Under the pieces are notes generated by a model, which saw only the letters and a list, made by a program, of their open reading frames with translations, made no database searches and was not told where the DNA came from. A program made the translations under genes and the position numbers. A DNA stretch of 9,427 nucleotides from Bacteroidota bacterium (GTDB lineage Bacteria; Bacteroidota; Bacteroidia; Bacteroidales; UBA1402), in the NCBI GenBank assembly GCA_030706285.1, contig JAUZOU010000089.1, positions 1-9,427 of the forward strand, in the 5' to 3' direction. This document shows, piece by piece, positions 1-6,069 of the stretch. The number at the start of each line of letters is the position of its first letter. Position 1 is the stretch's first letter.

Positions 1-824
1 AGATTTTCTTCCTGAATCGTTATAACGGCTGTTGCTTCACGAGGAATGGCATTTCGCATAGAGCCACCTTCAAAAGACGCGAGCCTGGCATCATACTCAC
101 CGATAATCTGTTTGATAAAGCTGCCAAGCAATTTATTGGCATTGCCTCTTCCTTCAGCGATTTCCAATCCGGAATGACCACCCTTGAGGCCTGTTAACGT
201 TAATTGAATGGCTATATCGCCTTTTGGCACAGCGACAAACTTCTGGTAATTGAACTCTGCCGTCACATCAATACCTCCGGCACAACCGATATACAAATTT
301 CCTTCTGTTTCAGAATCAAGATTCAATAATGTTCTGCCTTCAAAAAAACCAGCTTTCATACCAAACGCTCCATACATGCCGGTTTCTTCATCAGCTGTAA
401 ACACACCTTCTACCGGGCCATGCTGAATGGAATCCGATGCCAGAACCGCCATAATAGCAGCAACACCTATCCCATCATCTCCGCCTAGTGTCGTTCCGGT
501 GGCTTTCAGCCATTCACCCTCAATACGAGGTTTGATCGGATCCTTTTCAAAATCATGGGTCACATCGCTGTTTTTCTGCGGCACCATATCCATATGCGCC
601 TGAAGAACAACGGCAGGGCTGTTTTCCATGCCTGGAGTGGCCGGTTTGCGAATCAAAATATTTCCTGCCTCATCTTTAATTGTAGTCAAGCCCAGAGATT
701 GGCCAAAATTGAATAAAAAATCCTGGATATCTTTTAAATGTCCCGATGGACGAGGTATCTGTGTCAAATCGTAAAAATAGCCCCACAAGGCTGTGGGCTC
801 AAGTTGTCGTATTGCTTCTTTCAT
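1..824 (-). CDS. pepD: Aminoacyl-histidine dipeptidase (Xaa-His dipeptidase, cytosol non-specific dipeptidase, M20C family), 3'-truncated by window edge
   Basis: This gene encodes a cytosolic zinc dipeptidase that hydrolyses a broad range of dipeptides, classically Xaa-His. The N-terminal 274 residues are in the window and the reading frame is open to the left edge. The start ATG is at 824, and the protein begins MKEAIRQLEPTALWGYF, a typical family start. Visible family motifs are IPRPSG (23-28), the metal-binding HMD in QAHMDMVP (His77, Asp79), TTLGGDDGIG (111-120, bridging Asp at 116), the catalytic DEETG (Glu146/Glu147) and LDSE (Asp170). The conserved GGHSG follows at 215-219, at the start of the lid/dimerisation domain. 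Full-length relatives are about 480-490 residues, so roughly the last 210 are missing only because the window ends. It lies downstream of the terminator of the upstream operon and is probably transcribed separately. No Shine-Dalgarno sequence is visible. Family assignment is firm; the substrate range is inferred from the family. Confidence 0.95.
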   Translation of the reverse strand, partial: MKEAIRQLEPTALWGYFYDLTQIPRPSGHLKDIQDFLFNFGQSLGLTTIKDEAGNILIRKPATPGMENSPAVVLQAHMDMVPQKNSDVTHDFEKDPIKPRIEGEWLKATGTTLGGDDGIGVAAIMAVLASDSIQHGPVEGVFTADEETGMYGAFGMKAGFFEGRTLLNLDSETEGNLYIGCAGGIDVTAEFNYQKFVAVPKGDIAIQLTLTGLKGGHSGLEIAEGRGNANKLLGSFIKQIIGEYDARLASFEGGSMRNAIPREATAVITIQEEN

Positions 825-842
825 AATCAGATCAAACTAATT

Positions 843-881
843 GATAAAAAAAATCCATCACACCTTTTAACAGTGTGATGG
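843..881 (-). terminator. Rho-independent terminator of the cotH-DUF2490-VTC-DUF4956 operon
   Basis: Read on the minus strand, a perfect 9-bp stem (CCATCACAC at 881-873 pairing with GTGTGATGG at 863-855) encloses a 9-base loop. One A and then an unbroken run of eight T (853-846) follow. This is a textbook intrinsic terminator. It lies about 60 bases downstream of the DUF4956 stop codon (942-944) and ends about 20 bases before the pepD start. A much weaker hairpin (CTGAA, T5, TTCAG; 932-918) lies between the stop codon and this terminator. Confidence 0.88.
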
Positions 882-882
882 A

Positions 883-890
883 CAAATATA
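883..890 (-). promoter_or_regulatory. Possible Bacteroidota -7 box for pepD (TATATTTG)
   Basis: TATATTTG on the minus strand fits the Bacteroidota -7 consensus TAnnTTTG. Transcription would start near 876, giving a pepD leader of about 50 bases. I see no TTTG at the expected -33 position. The start point would fall inside the operon terminator hairpin, so most of that hairpin and the T-run would be transcribed as pepD leader. It is only a motif match. Confidence 0.3.
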
Positions 891-941
891 CGATTTGTAA
901 ATCAATTCATGCCATGGCTGAAAAAAATTCAGTCGTTTTTC

Positions 942-1652
942 TTAATAATCTTCTGGCTTCAATTGCCTGGAGGAAACTTTGCCAACCAGTTCTGTTGTTT
1001 TTGGCTCATAAAAAACCTTGATATAAGCGACATCTCGCAGAAAATCAATATTGCCTACCTCAACATTAAGAATATTCAGCCCCGTTCTTTTCTTCAGATC
1101 TTCTATTAGTTCTGCCTCCTTATCAGGAACAATCAACTGGATCTTTTCATACAGAATAATTTTGCAGGCGGTGTGTTTGAGTACCTTGTTGTTTTCGAGT
1201 ACCAGAGTGATCAGAATGAACAACAAGTTCGTAACAAACAATTCGCTGCAACTGACTGACATGGCCAAACCATTGATAACGGAAATGCCGATGATCATGA
1301 ACAGGTAGGTCATCTCGCGAATAGGTACGGTTTCCGTTCGATACCGGATCATTCCAAAAATGGCGAATAGCCCCAGGGCAAATCCGATTTGCAGTTTGAC
1401 ATTGTCCAGCAGGAAAATCAATAAAAAAACAGTCACACTAAATAGCAGAAAGGTGAAATAAAAATCTCTTCTGCCACTTTTCCTGTAATAAAAAAATTGA
1501 ATAATTATCCAGCATACAAGCAAGTTAAACGTAAAACGAAACAATAATTGAAATAAACTCGGCCCATCAAAAATTGGCAAGCCAAGAAAACTTGAAACTG
1601 ATTGTTCTACAATTGTGTCGACCGGAGCGTTTTGAACTAAAAGAGGGATCAT
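942..1652 (-). CDS. DUF4956 domain-containing inner-membrane protein
   Basis: The protein is 236 residues and its function has not been established. It has about four or five hydrophobic segments (roughly 34-55, 64-82, 88-101, 113-132 and 137-152), followed by a soluble C-terminal domain of about 80 residues (158-236) that alternates strands and a helix. The family signature is RYRTETVPIREMTYLF at 103-118, directly after the glycine-rich membrane segment GLFAIFGMI; it places Arg103, Arg105 and Arg112 near the membrane surface. The gene starts 10 bases after the VTC gene and is the last gene of the operon, followed by a strong terminator. DUF4956 genes often sit beside VTC-domain and CotH genes in bacteria. 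By analogy with the yeast VTC complex, where the membrane part passes polyphosphate across the bilayer, this may be the VTC protein's membrane partner. That role is inference; the family call is firm. Confidence 0.88.
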   Translation of the reverse strand: MIPLLVQNAPVDTIVEQSVSSFLGLPIFDGPSLFQLLFRFTFNLLVCWIIIQFFYYRKSGRRDFYFTFLLFSVTVFLLIFLLDNVKLQIGFALGLFAIFGMIRYRTETVPIREMTYLFMIIGISVINGLAMSVSCSELFVTNLLFILITLVLENNKVLKHTACKIILYEKIQLIVPDKEAELIEDLKKRTGLNILNVEVGNIDFLRDVAYIKVFYEPKTTELVGKVSSRQLKPEDY

Positions 1653-1662
1653 GATTATAACA

Positions 1663-2442
1663 TTAACGGGTTAATTTTTGAATAGTACGAAGTTTCCTTT
1701 TAAACTGATTCGACTTTACCGTCGGATTCGTCAGGATAGTGCCTAAACAATATTTACTAATGCTTCCTGGAAATATGCGGTATTCTGTCAGGCATTCTTT
1801 CAACTTTGAAGAGACTTTTCCGTCCTGTTTCAACTCGATGATCATCAATTCCGGCACCGAGGCTGTCTCTCCTGTCTGACAATTTGAGAAGTTTAAATTT
1901 GTATCAATAGTGATCCGTTCCGATTTATTATTGTTTACCAGTGTAATCCGGTTAAACATCGAATTGATTTGAGGAAATAAATCAGCTTCCGAATACGTTG
2001 AATACATGGCTAAAAAATCATGGACATCCGGGCCTAATCTCATAAACCGGTCTGTATTCAACGGCAGTTGTATCCGTTCTTTAGAGGTCCGTCCCTTATT
2101 GCTTTTGCGCTTGATTTCCAGAAAGGTCAGGTTCGAATCCAAATAGGTTCTCATACGTATTTTTTCACGAGGAAGCCGGCAGTTATGGTGATTCAGGTAC
2201 ATTTCCAGTTCTTTTGTATCATAATATAGGGTCCAGTACTGCCCGACAGTCTGCCCATTCACCTGCTGAATTCTGAAATCATGTTCAAGCCTTGTCAGCA
2301 ATTGAGGCAGCATGCTCACCGGCATCATATATTTTGTGTCGATGCGGTTCATTAAGCAGATACCTTTCATCTCCGACAGCAATATGGGCTTCATCCTGTT
2401 ACGGATATCCAGACTCATCATAGTCAATAATTCAGGTGCCAT
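1663..2442 (-). CDS. VTC domain protein (polyphosphate polymerase-like, triphosphate tunnel fold)
   Basis: This 259-residue protein has no signal peptide or membrane segment and is probably cytosolic. The VTC domain fills nearly all of it and is rich in the charged residues that line the tunnel in this fold: NRIDTKYMM (32-40, Arg33 and Lys37), YYDT (73-76), KIRMRTY (94-100, Arg96 and Arg98), LEIKRK (108-113, Glu109 and Lys111), NRITLVN (164-170, Arg165), ERITID (Arg176), IELK (Glu204, Lys206) and SKYCLG (229-234, Lys230). These correspond in order to the catalytic Lys/Arg/Glu residues of yeast Vtc4, which makes polyphosphate from ATP, so the catalytic set appears complete. The SPX and VTC1-like membrane domains of yeast proteins are absent; DUF4956 may supply the membrane part. 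The start at 2442 lies 2 bases after the DUF2490 stop, suggesting coupled translation. Met8, Met9, Met17 and Met25 are possible later starts. The fold is confident; polyphosphate as the product is inferred. Confidence 0.87.
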   Translation of the reverse strand: MAPELLTMMSLDIRNRMKPILLSEMKGICLMNRIDTKYMMPVSMLPQLLTRLEHDFRIQQVNGQTVGQYWTLYYDTKELEMYLNHHNCRLPREKIRMRTYLDSNLTFLEIKRKSNKGRTSKERIQLPLNTDRFMRLGPDVHDFLAMYSTYSEADLFPQINSMFNRITLVNNNKSERITIDTNLNFSNCQTGETASVPELMIIELKQDGKVSSKLKECLTEYRIFPGSISKYCLGTILTNPTVKSNQFKRKLRTIQKLTR

Positions 2443-2444
2443 CG

Positions 2445-3158
2445 TTAAAATTTATAAGCCAATCCAACTGTCATAATATTGCCATGTTCCCCGTCCTCGT
2501 TACCGGTTACCTCAGCATCATACAAATAGCCAGCCTTGACGGATATACTCTTTGATAACTTGTACTTCAACCCGGCTCCGATTCGATACTGTTCAAACTT
2601 GAAAGAAGTCTCACCGTTCAGCAAATGAAACCATTCGCAGCTGGCATAAGGTTCCAGAGGCAAACCTGGAATATTATATGACAAGCCTAGTTTAGACCTT
2701 AAATTCAGTTTAGGGTTTATTTTGGCTGAAGATAAACTATCCAAAACCCTGTACGTTGACTGAAGCCGCTCCCGTAGTGAAAGGTTGAAACGACCCAACT
2801 CATAGCTGCCTTCGGCAAACACATTAAACCGGTTTCTTAATTCCCAATAATTCTGATAGTCATGTTTGGCATTCCCCGGATGGAAATAATTGATCATCGT
2901 ATAGGAAGCCCCAGTTTCAAGATAGTGATTGACTTTATAATCGATCTCAAAAGTAGATTCAAATCTGTCGGTTGTCAACAAATTATTTCTCAGCCTGTAT
3001 TCTTCTTCAAATGCAAATGTCAGTCCATTATTCAATTTCTTACTTAGATCGATCGTCGACCAAAGTCCGAAATCAGCATTCTGCGCCAAAGCTTTTACTC
3101 CAATCCCCGATAACACGATCAACAGTAGCCATCTTAGCTGACGAAAACATCCATTCAT
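2445..3158 (-). CDS. DUF2490 family outer-membrane beta-barrel protein
   Basis: The protein is 237 residues. It starts with a signal peptide: positive residues (Arg6, Arg9), a hydrophobic core WLLLIVLSGIGV (10-21), and a probable cleavage site ALA|QNAD after residue 25. The mature part opens with FGLWSTIDLSKKL, the usual DUF2490 start, and then shows alternating amphipathic strands such as LTFAFEEEYRLR, STFEIDYKV, YLETGASYTMI, NLSLRERLQSTYR and RIGAGLKYKL. The last strand ends GLAYKF, with the C-terminal phenylalanine typical of barrels inserted by BamA. It begins 12 bases after the cotH stop and ends 2 bases before the VTC start. No enzymatic or transport function is established for the family. 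Its place between an exported CotH-type protein and the VTC/DUF4956 pair suggests a pore or outer-membrane anchor for the same process; that is inference. Confidence 0.83.
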   Translation of the reverse strand: MNGCFRQLRWLLLIVLSGIGVKALAQNADFGLWSTIDLSKKLNNGLTFAFEEEYRLRNNLLTTDRFESTFEIDYKVNHYLETGASYTMINYFHPGNAKHDYQNYWELRNRFNVFAEGSYELGRFNLSLRERLQSTYRVLDSLSSAKINPKLNLRSKLGLSYNIPGLPLEPYASCEWFHLLNGETSFKFEQYRIGAGLKYKLSKSISVKAGYLYDAEVTGNEDGEHGNIMTVGLAYKF

Positions 3159-3170
3159 AGTTCTGAAAAC

Positions 3171-4907
3171 TTATTTTACACTATAAGAATAAACATCATG
3201 TTCGGCTCCGGCCGGCATATAGGTTCTTGTTCTGGCCGCATTGCCTCTGACTGCCTCAATATAGAAACGGACGCTGACACCCGTTGCCTGTGGGTTTATC
3301 AGAGCTGTATAAATACCATCATTTGCCACAGCGTCTCCATAGGATCCGTTGTCATACATTTGCAACCGTCTGAATCCTCCTACCATTCCCGTACCGGCAC
3401 AAAGGAATACGCTCGATGCACTTCCCCCACTGATAGCAGCCGTGACAGCGACAGTATCAGTGTGTTCAGGCGTTTTCCAGATTGTACCATCTACCTTCCA
3501 GCAGACATCAGCAATCGTCAATCCTTTCACTGCAATTGAATCGTGTTGATTCAGAAAAGCCGAGCGTTGTGAAATAACAGATTTCATTGTCGATACAGCT
3601 GTTTTAAAGTCGTTGTATGTCATGCTTTTCTTAGGATCTGCCTGAATGGCCGAATCAATCCTTGCCGCATACGTATCAATAACGTCATAAAGATAACCGG
3701 TGTTATACACTTCTTCCAAAATTGTCCGGTAATGGGCCAAATAGCGTTGGCGAATGGCAGGGACCTGCAAAAGCCTGTACAACAACGGATAAGCGGCATT
3801 GTCCGCATGATAAAACGGATCCCACTGGATATCCTTCTCTCCGAACGTGTCATTTCCATCATATTCCAAGGGCGCCATTCTTCCGGTTTCTTCTTCCCAA
3901 TACAGGAAAAAATCCGTCCCACCTTTTTTCACATAACTGTCTTTGTCGGTAAAAATATTCTCACAGGCAAGAAACCACAATGTCCTGTCCAGATCAAGCA
4001 CGCTACGGATTTCAGTCTCCATCTTTTCAGGTGCTGTTTTTTCCAGAACTTTGCAAACAGCTGCAATATGAGCATATGGATCACTATCCTTGGGTGTATT
4101 TTTTAGATTGTAATACGGCTCATAGGCAGAAGATGCATCTCCCAGGTAATTGAGACCTGAATAGCCGGTCCCGTACAATCCCGCCGTCGTTCCTTCTCCT
4201 GTGACTGCAGGTTCGGCGCGCCAGCGAGCGCCTTTGCTGGACAAGAACCATTCTTTGATAAAGGTGGCATTCAGATATTCAGTATTGACATACAAACCAT
4301 AATCAACACCATTAATCCGCAGATTTACATAATCGACCTGAGAAGCAGGGATATAGCGTTGGATGCATTTTCTGTAAACAGCCTCACGCAAGTAAGACGG
4401 ATCTTTGGGATCACTGTTCAGCACGACGGTGTAATAACCATTCAACAATTGATCCTTATTGGCATAGTCGATAGATAGATTGAATGACCGTTTGGTGCTG
4501 GAACTATCCGAGGCATCGCCTTTATAGCTCACGCCGACTTTATATGGCAACGCCACGCCGTTATAGCTAAGGGTGGCGGCCAGTTCTCCGTCGGTCGACT
4601 CCAGATTTTTAAGTTGAGAGGCCCAGTCCGAACTGGAAAATGTGAGATTGATGATACTGATAGCATCCTTATCCTTAAACAGTCCAATCTGGCTTTCCAC
4701 GTTTGTTTTTAGTCGATGGTCGGCCGATGAATAGCTCATGAAAGCTGGGTACGTACCTGAAACACCTGAAGCTATCGAACCATCAGATGGTTCAGTAACG
4801 TAATAGGTTGTATCATCCTTTTCCTGTGCAGGCGGTCTGTCACCATCATCAACACAGGCATAAAAAGACAGGAAGAATAATCCCAATAAGATTAGATTAT
4901 GTTTCAT
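3171..4907 (-). CDS. CotH-family kinase-like lipoprotein
   Basis: The protein is 578 residues. A lipoprotein signal ends at Cys18 (SFYAC, a relaxed lipobox), followed by the acidic stretch VDDGD. The CotH domain covers about 65-455. Visible landmarks are VGVSYKG with KRSFNL (125-131, 139-144; the basic N-lobe region), NSDPKDPSYLREAV (164-177), VNLRINGVDYGLYVNTE (194-210), DLDRTLWFLACEN (305-317), the DKDSY region (321-325) and the metal-binding-loop region PLEYDGNDTFG (346-356). CotH proteins are atypical kinases; in Bacillus spores CotH phosphorylates coat proteins. Residues 465-578 form a beta-rich C-terminal domain with DNGSYGDAVANDGIYTA (519-535), a pattern common at the ends of bacterial CotH proteins. 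It is the first gene of the operon, behind its own promoter-like box. The family is confident. Kinase activity, substrate and phosphate donor outside the cytosol are unknown. Confidence 0.9.
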   Translation of the reverse strand: MKHNLILLGLFFLSFYACVDDGDRPPAQEKDDTTYYVTEPSDGSIASGVSGTYPAFMSYSSADHRLKTNVESQIGLFKDKDAISIINLTFSSSDWASQLKNLESTDGELAATLSYNGVALPYKVGVSYKGDASDSSSTKRSFNLSIDYANKDQLLNGYYTVVLNSDPKDPSYLREAVYRKCIQRYIPASQVDYVNLRINGVDYGLYVNTEYLNATFIKEWFLSSKGARWRAEPAVTGEGTTAGLYGTGYSGLNYLGDASSAYEPYYNLKNTPKDSDPYAHIAAVCKVLEKTAPEKMETEIRSVLDLDRTLWFLACENIFTDKDSYVKKGGTDFFLYWEEETGRMAPLEYDGNDTFGEKDIQWDPFYHADNAAYPLLYRLLQVPAIRQRYLAHYRTILEEVYNTGYLYDVIDTYAARIDSAIQADPKKSMTYNDFKTAVSTMKSVISQRSAFLNQHDSIAVKGLTIADVCWKVDGTIWKTPEHTDTVAVTAAISGGSASSVFLCAGTGMVGGFRRLQMYDNGSYGDAVANDGIYTALINPQATGVSVRFYIEAVRGNAARTRTYMPAGAEHDVYSYSVK

Positions 4908-4922
4908 GGTAAAAATAGTAGA

Positions 4923-4937
4923 TCCTGATTATCAGGA
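4923..4937. promoter_or_regulatory. 15-base perfect palindrome, operator candidate upstream of cotH
   Basis: The sequence TCCTGATTATCAGGA has 7-base arms around a single central base. It lies 16 bases upstream of the cotH start codon, directly next to the -7-like box at 4945-4938 and over the expected transcription start. Such a dyad is the usual form of a site for a dimeric repressor. No regulator gene is present in the window, so which protein binds it, if any, is unknown. Confidence 0.45.
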
Positions 4938-4945
4938 CAAAAATA
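4938..4945 (-). promoter_or_regulatory. Bacteroidota -7 box for the cotH operon (TATTTTTG)
   Basis: TATTTTTG on the minus strand matches the TAnnTTTG consensus. Initiation about 7 bases downstream (near 4931) would give a leader of about 24 bases before the cotH ATG. The -33 region lacks a clear TTTG. The ten bases TATTTTTGTC are also found upstream of the flippase-like gene at 6003-5994. Confidence 0.5.
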
Positions 4946-4988
4946 GGCATACTTTATTGAAGGAACGGAAATAATCGGTCAATTAGTA

Positions 4989-5978
4989 CTAAAATATGGT
5001 AATTCTGCGTTTTTTGTGGTCTTCGGCTGAAAGCCATAACCAGGCAATCAATCCGAACAATAAAGACTGAATGGTTTGCAATCCGTGAATAACCAATGCA
5101 AAAATGGCAGCTTCAGGCCTCCCAATGCCAAAGAAAGTCAATGTGTAGATCACCATAAAATGGTACGCTCCGATCCCCCCCTGAACAGGAGCAAGTATTC
5201 CCAGGCTGCCCATGACGAAAGCACCAAGCATTGGAAGAAAGCCCAACGGAATGTCAAAAGGGAAAAAGAAACGACCGACGTAGAACATCAGGAAATAAAG
5301 CACCCAGATCAAGATGATATAAACGATAAAAACAAAGGGCCTTTCCAATGTCTTGATGCTTTTCATGCCATCCCAGATTTTTCGGATCAAGATTCGTGTT
5401 TTTTCCAGGAATGGCGTCTGCTTAAACCACTTTTTCAGAAGGAAAAAGGCAACGACCAACGTCGCCAGAGAGCCCCAGATATAAGGAGAGGTCACCACCT
5501 TCAATACCCGTGCCAGCGAATCCGGATTTTCGTGGAAAAACTTATTGAAGAAGCCAATCTGCAAAACAACCGCCAGTACAGCGATCAGCAACAGACACAG
5601 CATATCCAGTATCCGTTCGGTAATAACCGTCCCAAAAGTCTTTGAAAAAGAAGCACCATCCTGCTTTTTAAGGACACCACAACGAACCACCTCACCAGCT
5701 CTTGGGAAGAGCAGATTGGCTGCATAACTGACAAAAACGGCTAAAATGGCCGATTTTTTACGCACCTCCGGACAGACAGGCTTAACCAGCTGGCTCCACA
5801 TCAAACCACGCAAGACATTGCTGAGAACATTGAATACAACAGAGGCAAGAATCCACCAATAGCAAAGCCCACTTCTGAACACATCGGCCAGCTTTGAAAA
5901 ATCCATATTCCGGTATACCAACCAGAATAAAAAAGCTGCCAATAACAGAGAAATCAGGACCTGAAGTATTTTTTTCAT
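4989..5978 (-). CDS. Flippase-like integral membrane protein (YbhN/UPF0104, lysylphosphatidylglycerol synthase TM-region family)
   Basis: This 329-residue protein consists almost entirely of membrane helices: about eight hydrophobic segments, including 4-21, 42-60, 76-92, 124-145, 166-182, 213-234, 245-268 and 291-317. It corresponds to the N-terminal flippase part of MprF, without the C-terminal aminoacyl-transferase domain. Family motifs are NLLFPRAGEVVR (88-99), TVITERILDM (117-126) and PVQGGIGAYHF (264-274). Relatives are thought to move lipids or lipid-linked sugars across the inner membrane; the substrate here cannot be read from sequence. The C-terminus is basic (HKKRR, 321-325) and probably cytosolic. 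It is divergent from ksgA. It is separated from cotH by 81 bases that contain the cotH promoter-like box and no obvious terminator, so some readthrough into the operon is possible. The start at 5978 gives a normal short basic N-terminus before the first helix. Confidence 0.87.
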   Translation of the reverse strand: MKKILQVLISLLLAAFLFWLVYRNMDFSKLADVFRSGLCYWWILASVVFNVLSNVLRGLMWSQLVKPVCPEVRKKSAILAVFVSYAANLLFPRAGEVVRCGVLKKQDGASFSKTFGTVITERILDMLCLLLIAVLAVVLQIGFFNKFFHENPDSLARVLKVVTSPYIWGSLATLVVAFFLLKKWFKQTPFLEKTRILIRKIWDGMKSIKTLERPFVFIVYIILIWVLYFLMFYVGRFFFPFDIPLGFLPMLGAFVMGSLGILAPVQGGIGAYHFMVIYTLTFFGIGRPEAAIFALVIHGLQTIQSLLFGLIAWLWLSAEDHKKRRITIF

Positions 5979-5995
5979 TTATGGTTAACTCTCGA

Positions 5996-6003
5996 CAAAA
6001 ATA
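5996..6003 (-). promoter_or_regulatory. -7-like box for the flippase-like gene (TATTTTTG)
   Basis: TATTTTTG on the minus strand matches TAnnTTTG and would start transcription near 5989, leaving a leader of only about 11 bases. A second match, TACATTTG at 6046-6039, would give a longer leader of about 55 bases. Neither has a clear -33 TTTG, so I cannot decide between them. Confidence 0.35.
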
Positions 6004-6005
6004 AC

Positions 6006-6013
6006 TACTTTTG
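6006..6013 (+). promoter_or_regulatory. -7-like box for ksgA (TACTTTTG)
   Basis: TACTTTTG matches TAnnTTTG on the plus strand. Initiation near 6020 would give a ksgA leader of about 50 bases. It is separated by only two bases from the opposing box at 5996-6003. No convincing -33 TTTG is visible upstream. Confidence 0.4.
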
Positions 6014-6069
6014 CGTGGCCAGTAGCCCCAGAAGGCGACAAATGTACAAATTTTTTCGTATCAAGGTGG

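Noticed and set aside
909..1109. 66-codon plus-strand frame over the end of the DUF4956 gene
   Set aside because: Most of it lies antisense to conserved DUF4956 codons. It has no family resemblance and no promoter-like signal.
1663..1674. TTAACGGGTTAA dyad at the VTC/DUF4956 junction
   Set aside because: The arms are only 5 bases and lie in the last codons and stop of the VTC gene. It is most simply chance and is too small for a terminator.
5076..5645. 189-codon plus-strand frame inside the flippase-like gene
   Set aside because: It is a Gln/Asp/Lys-rich shadow of a membrane-protein gene, with no domain or start signal, and the minus strand matches a known family.
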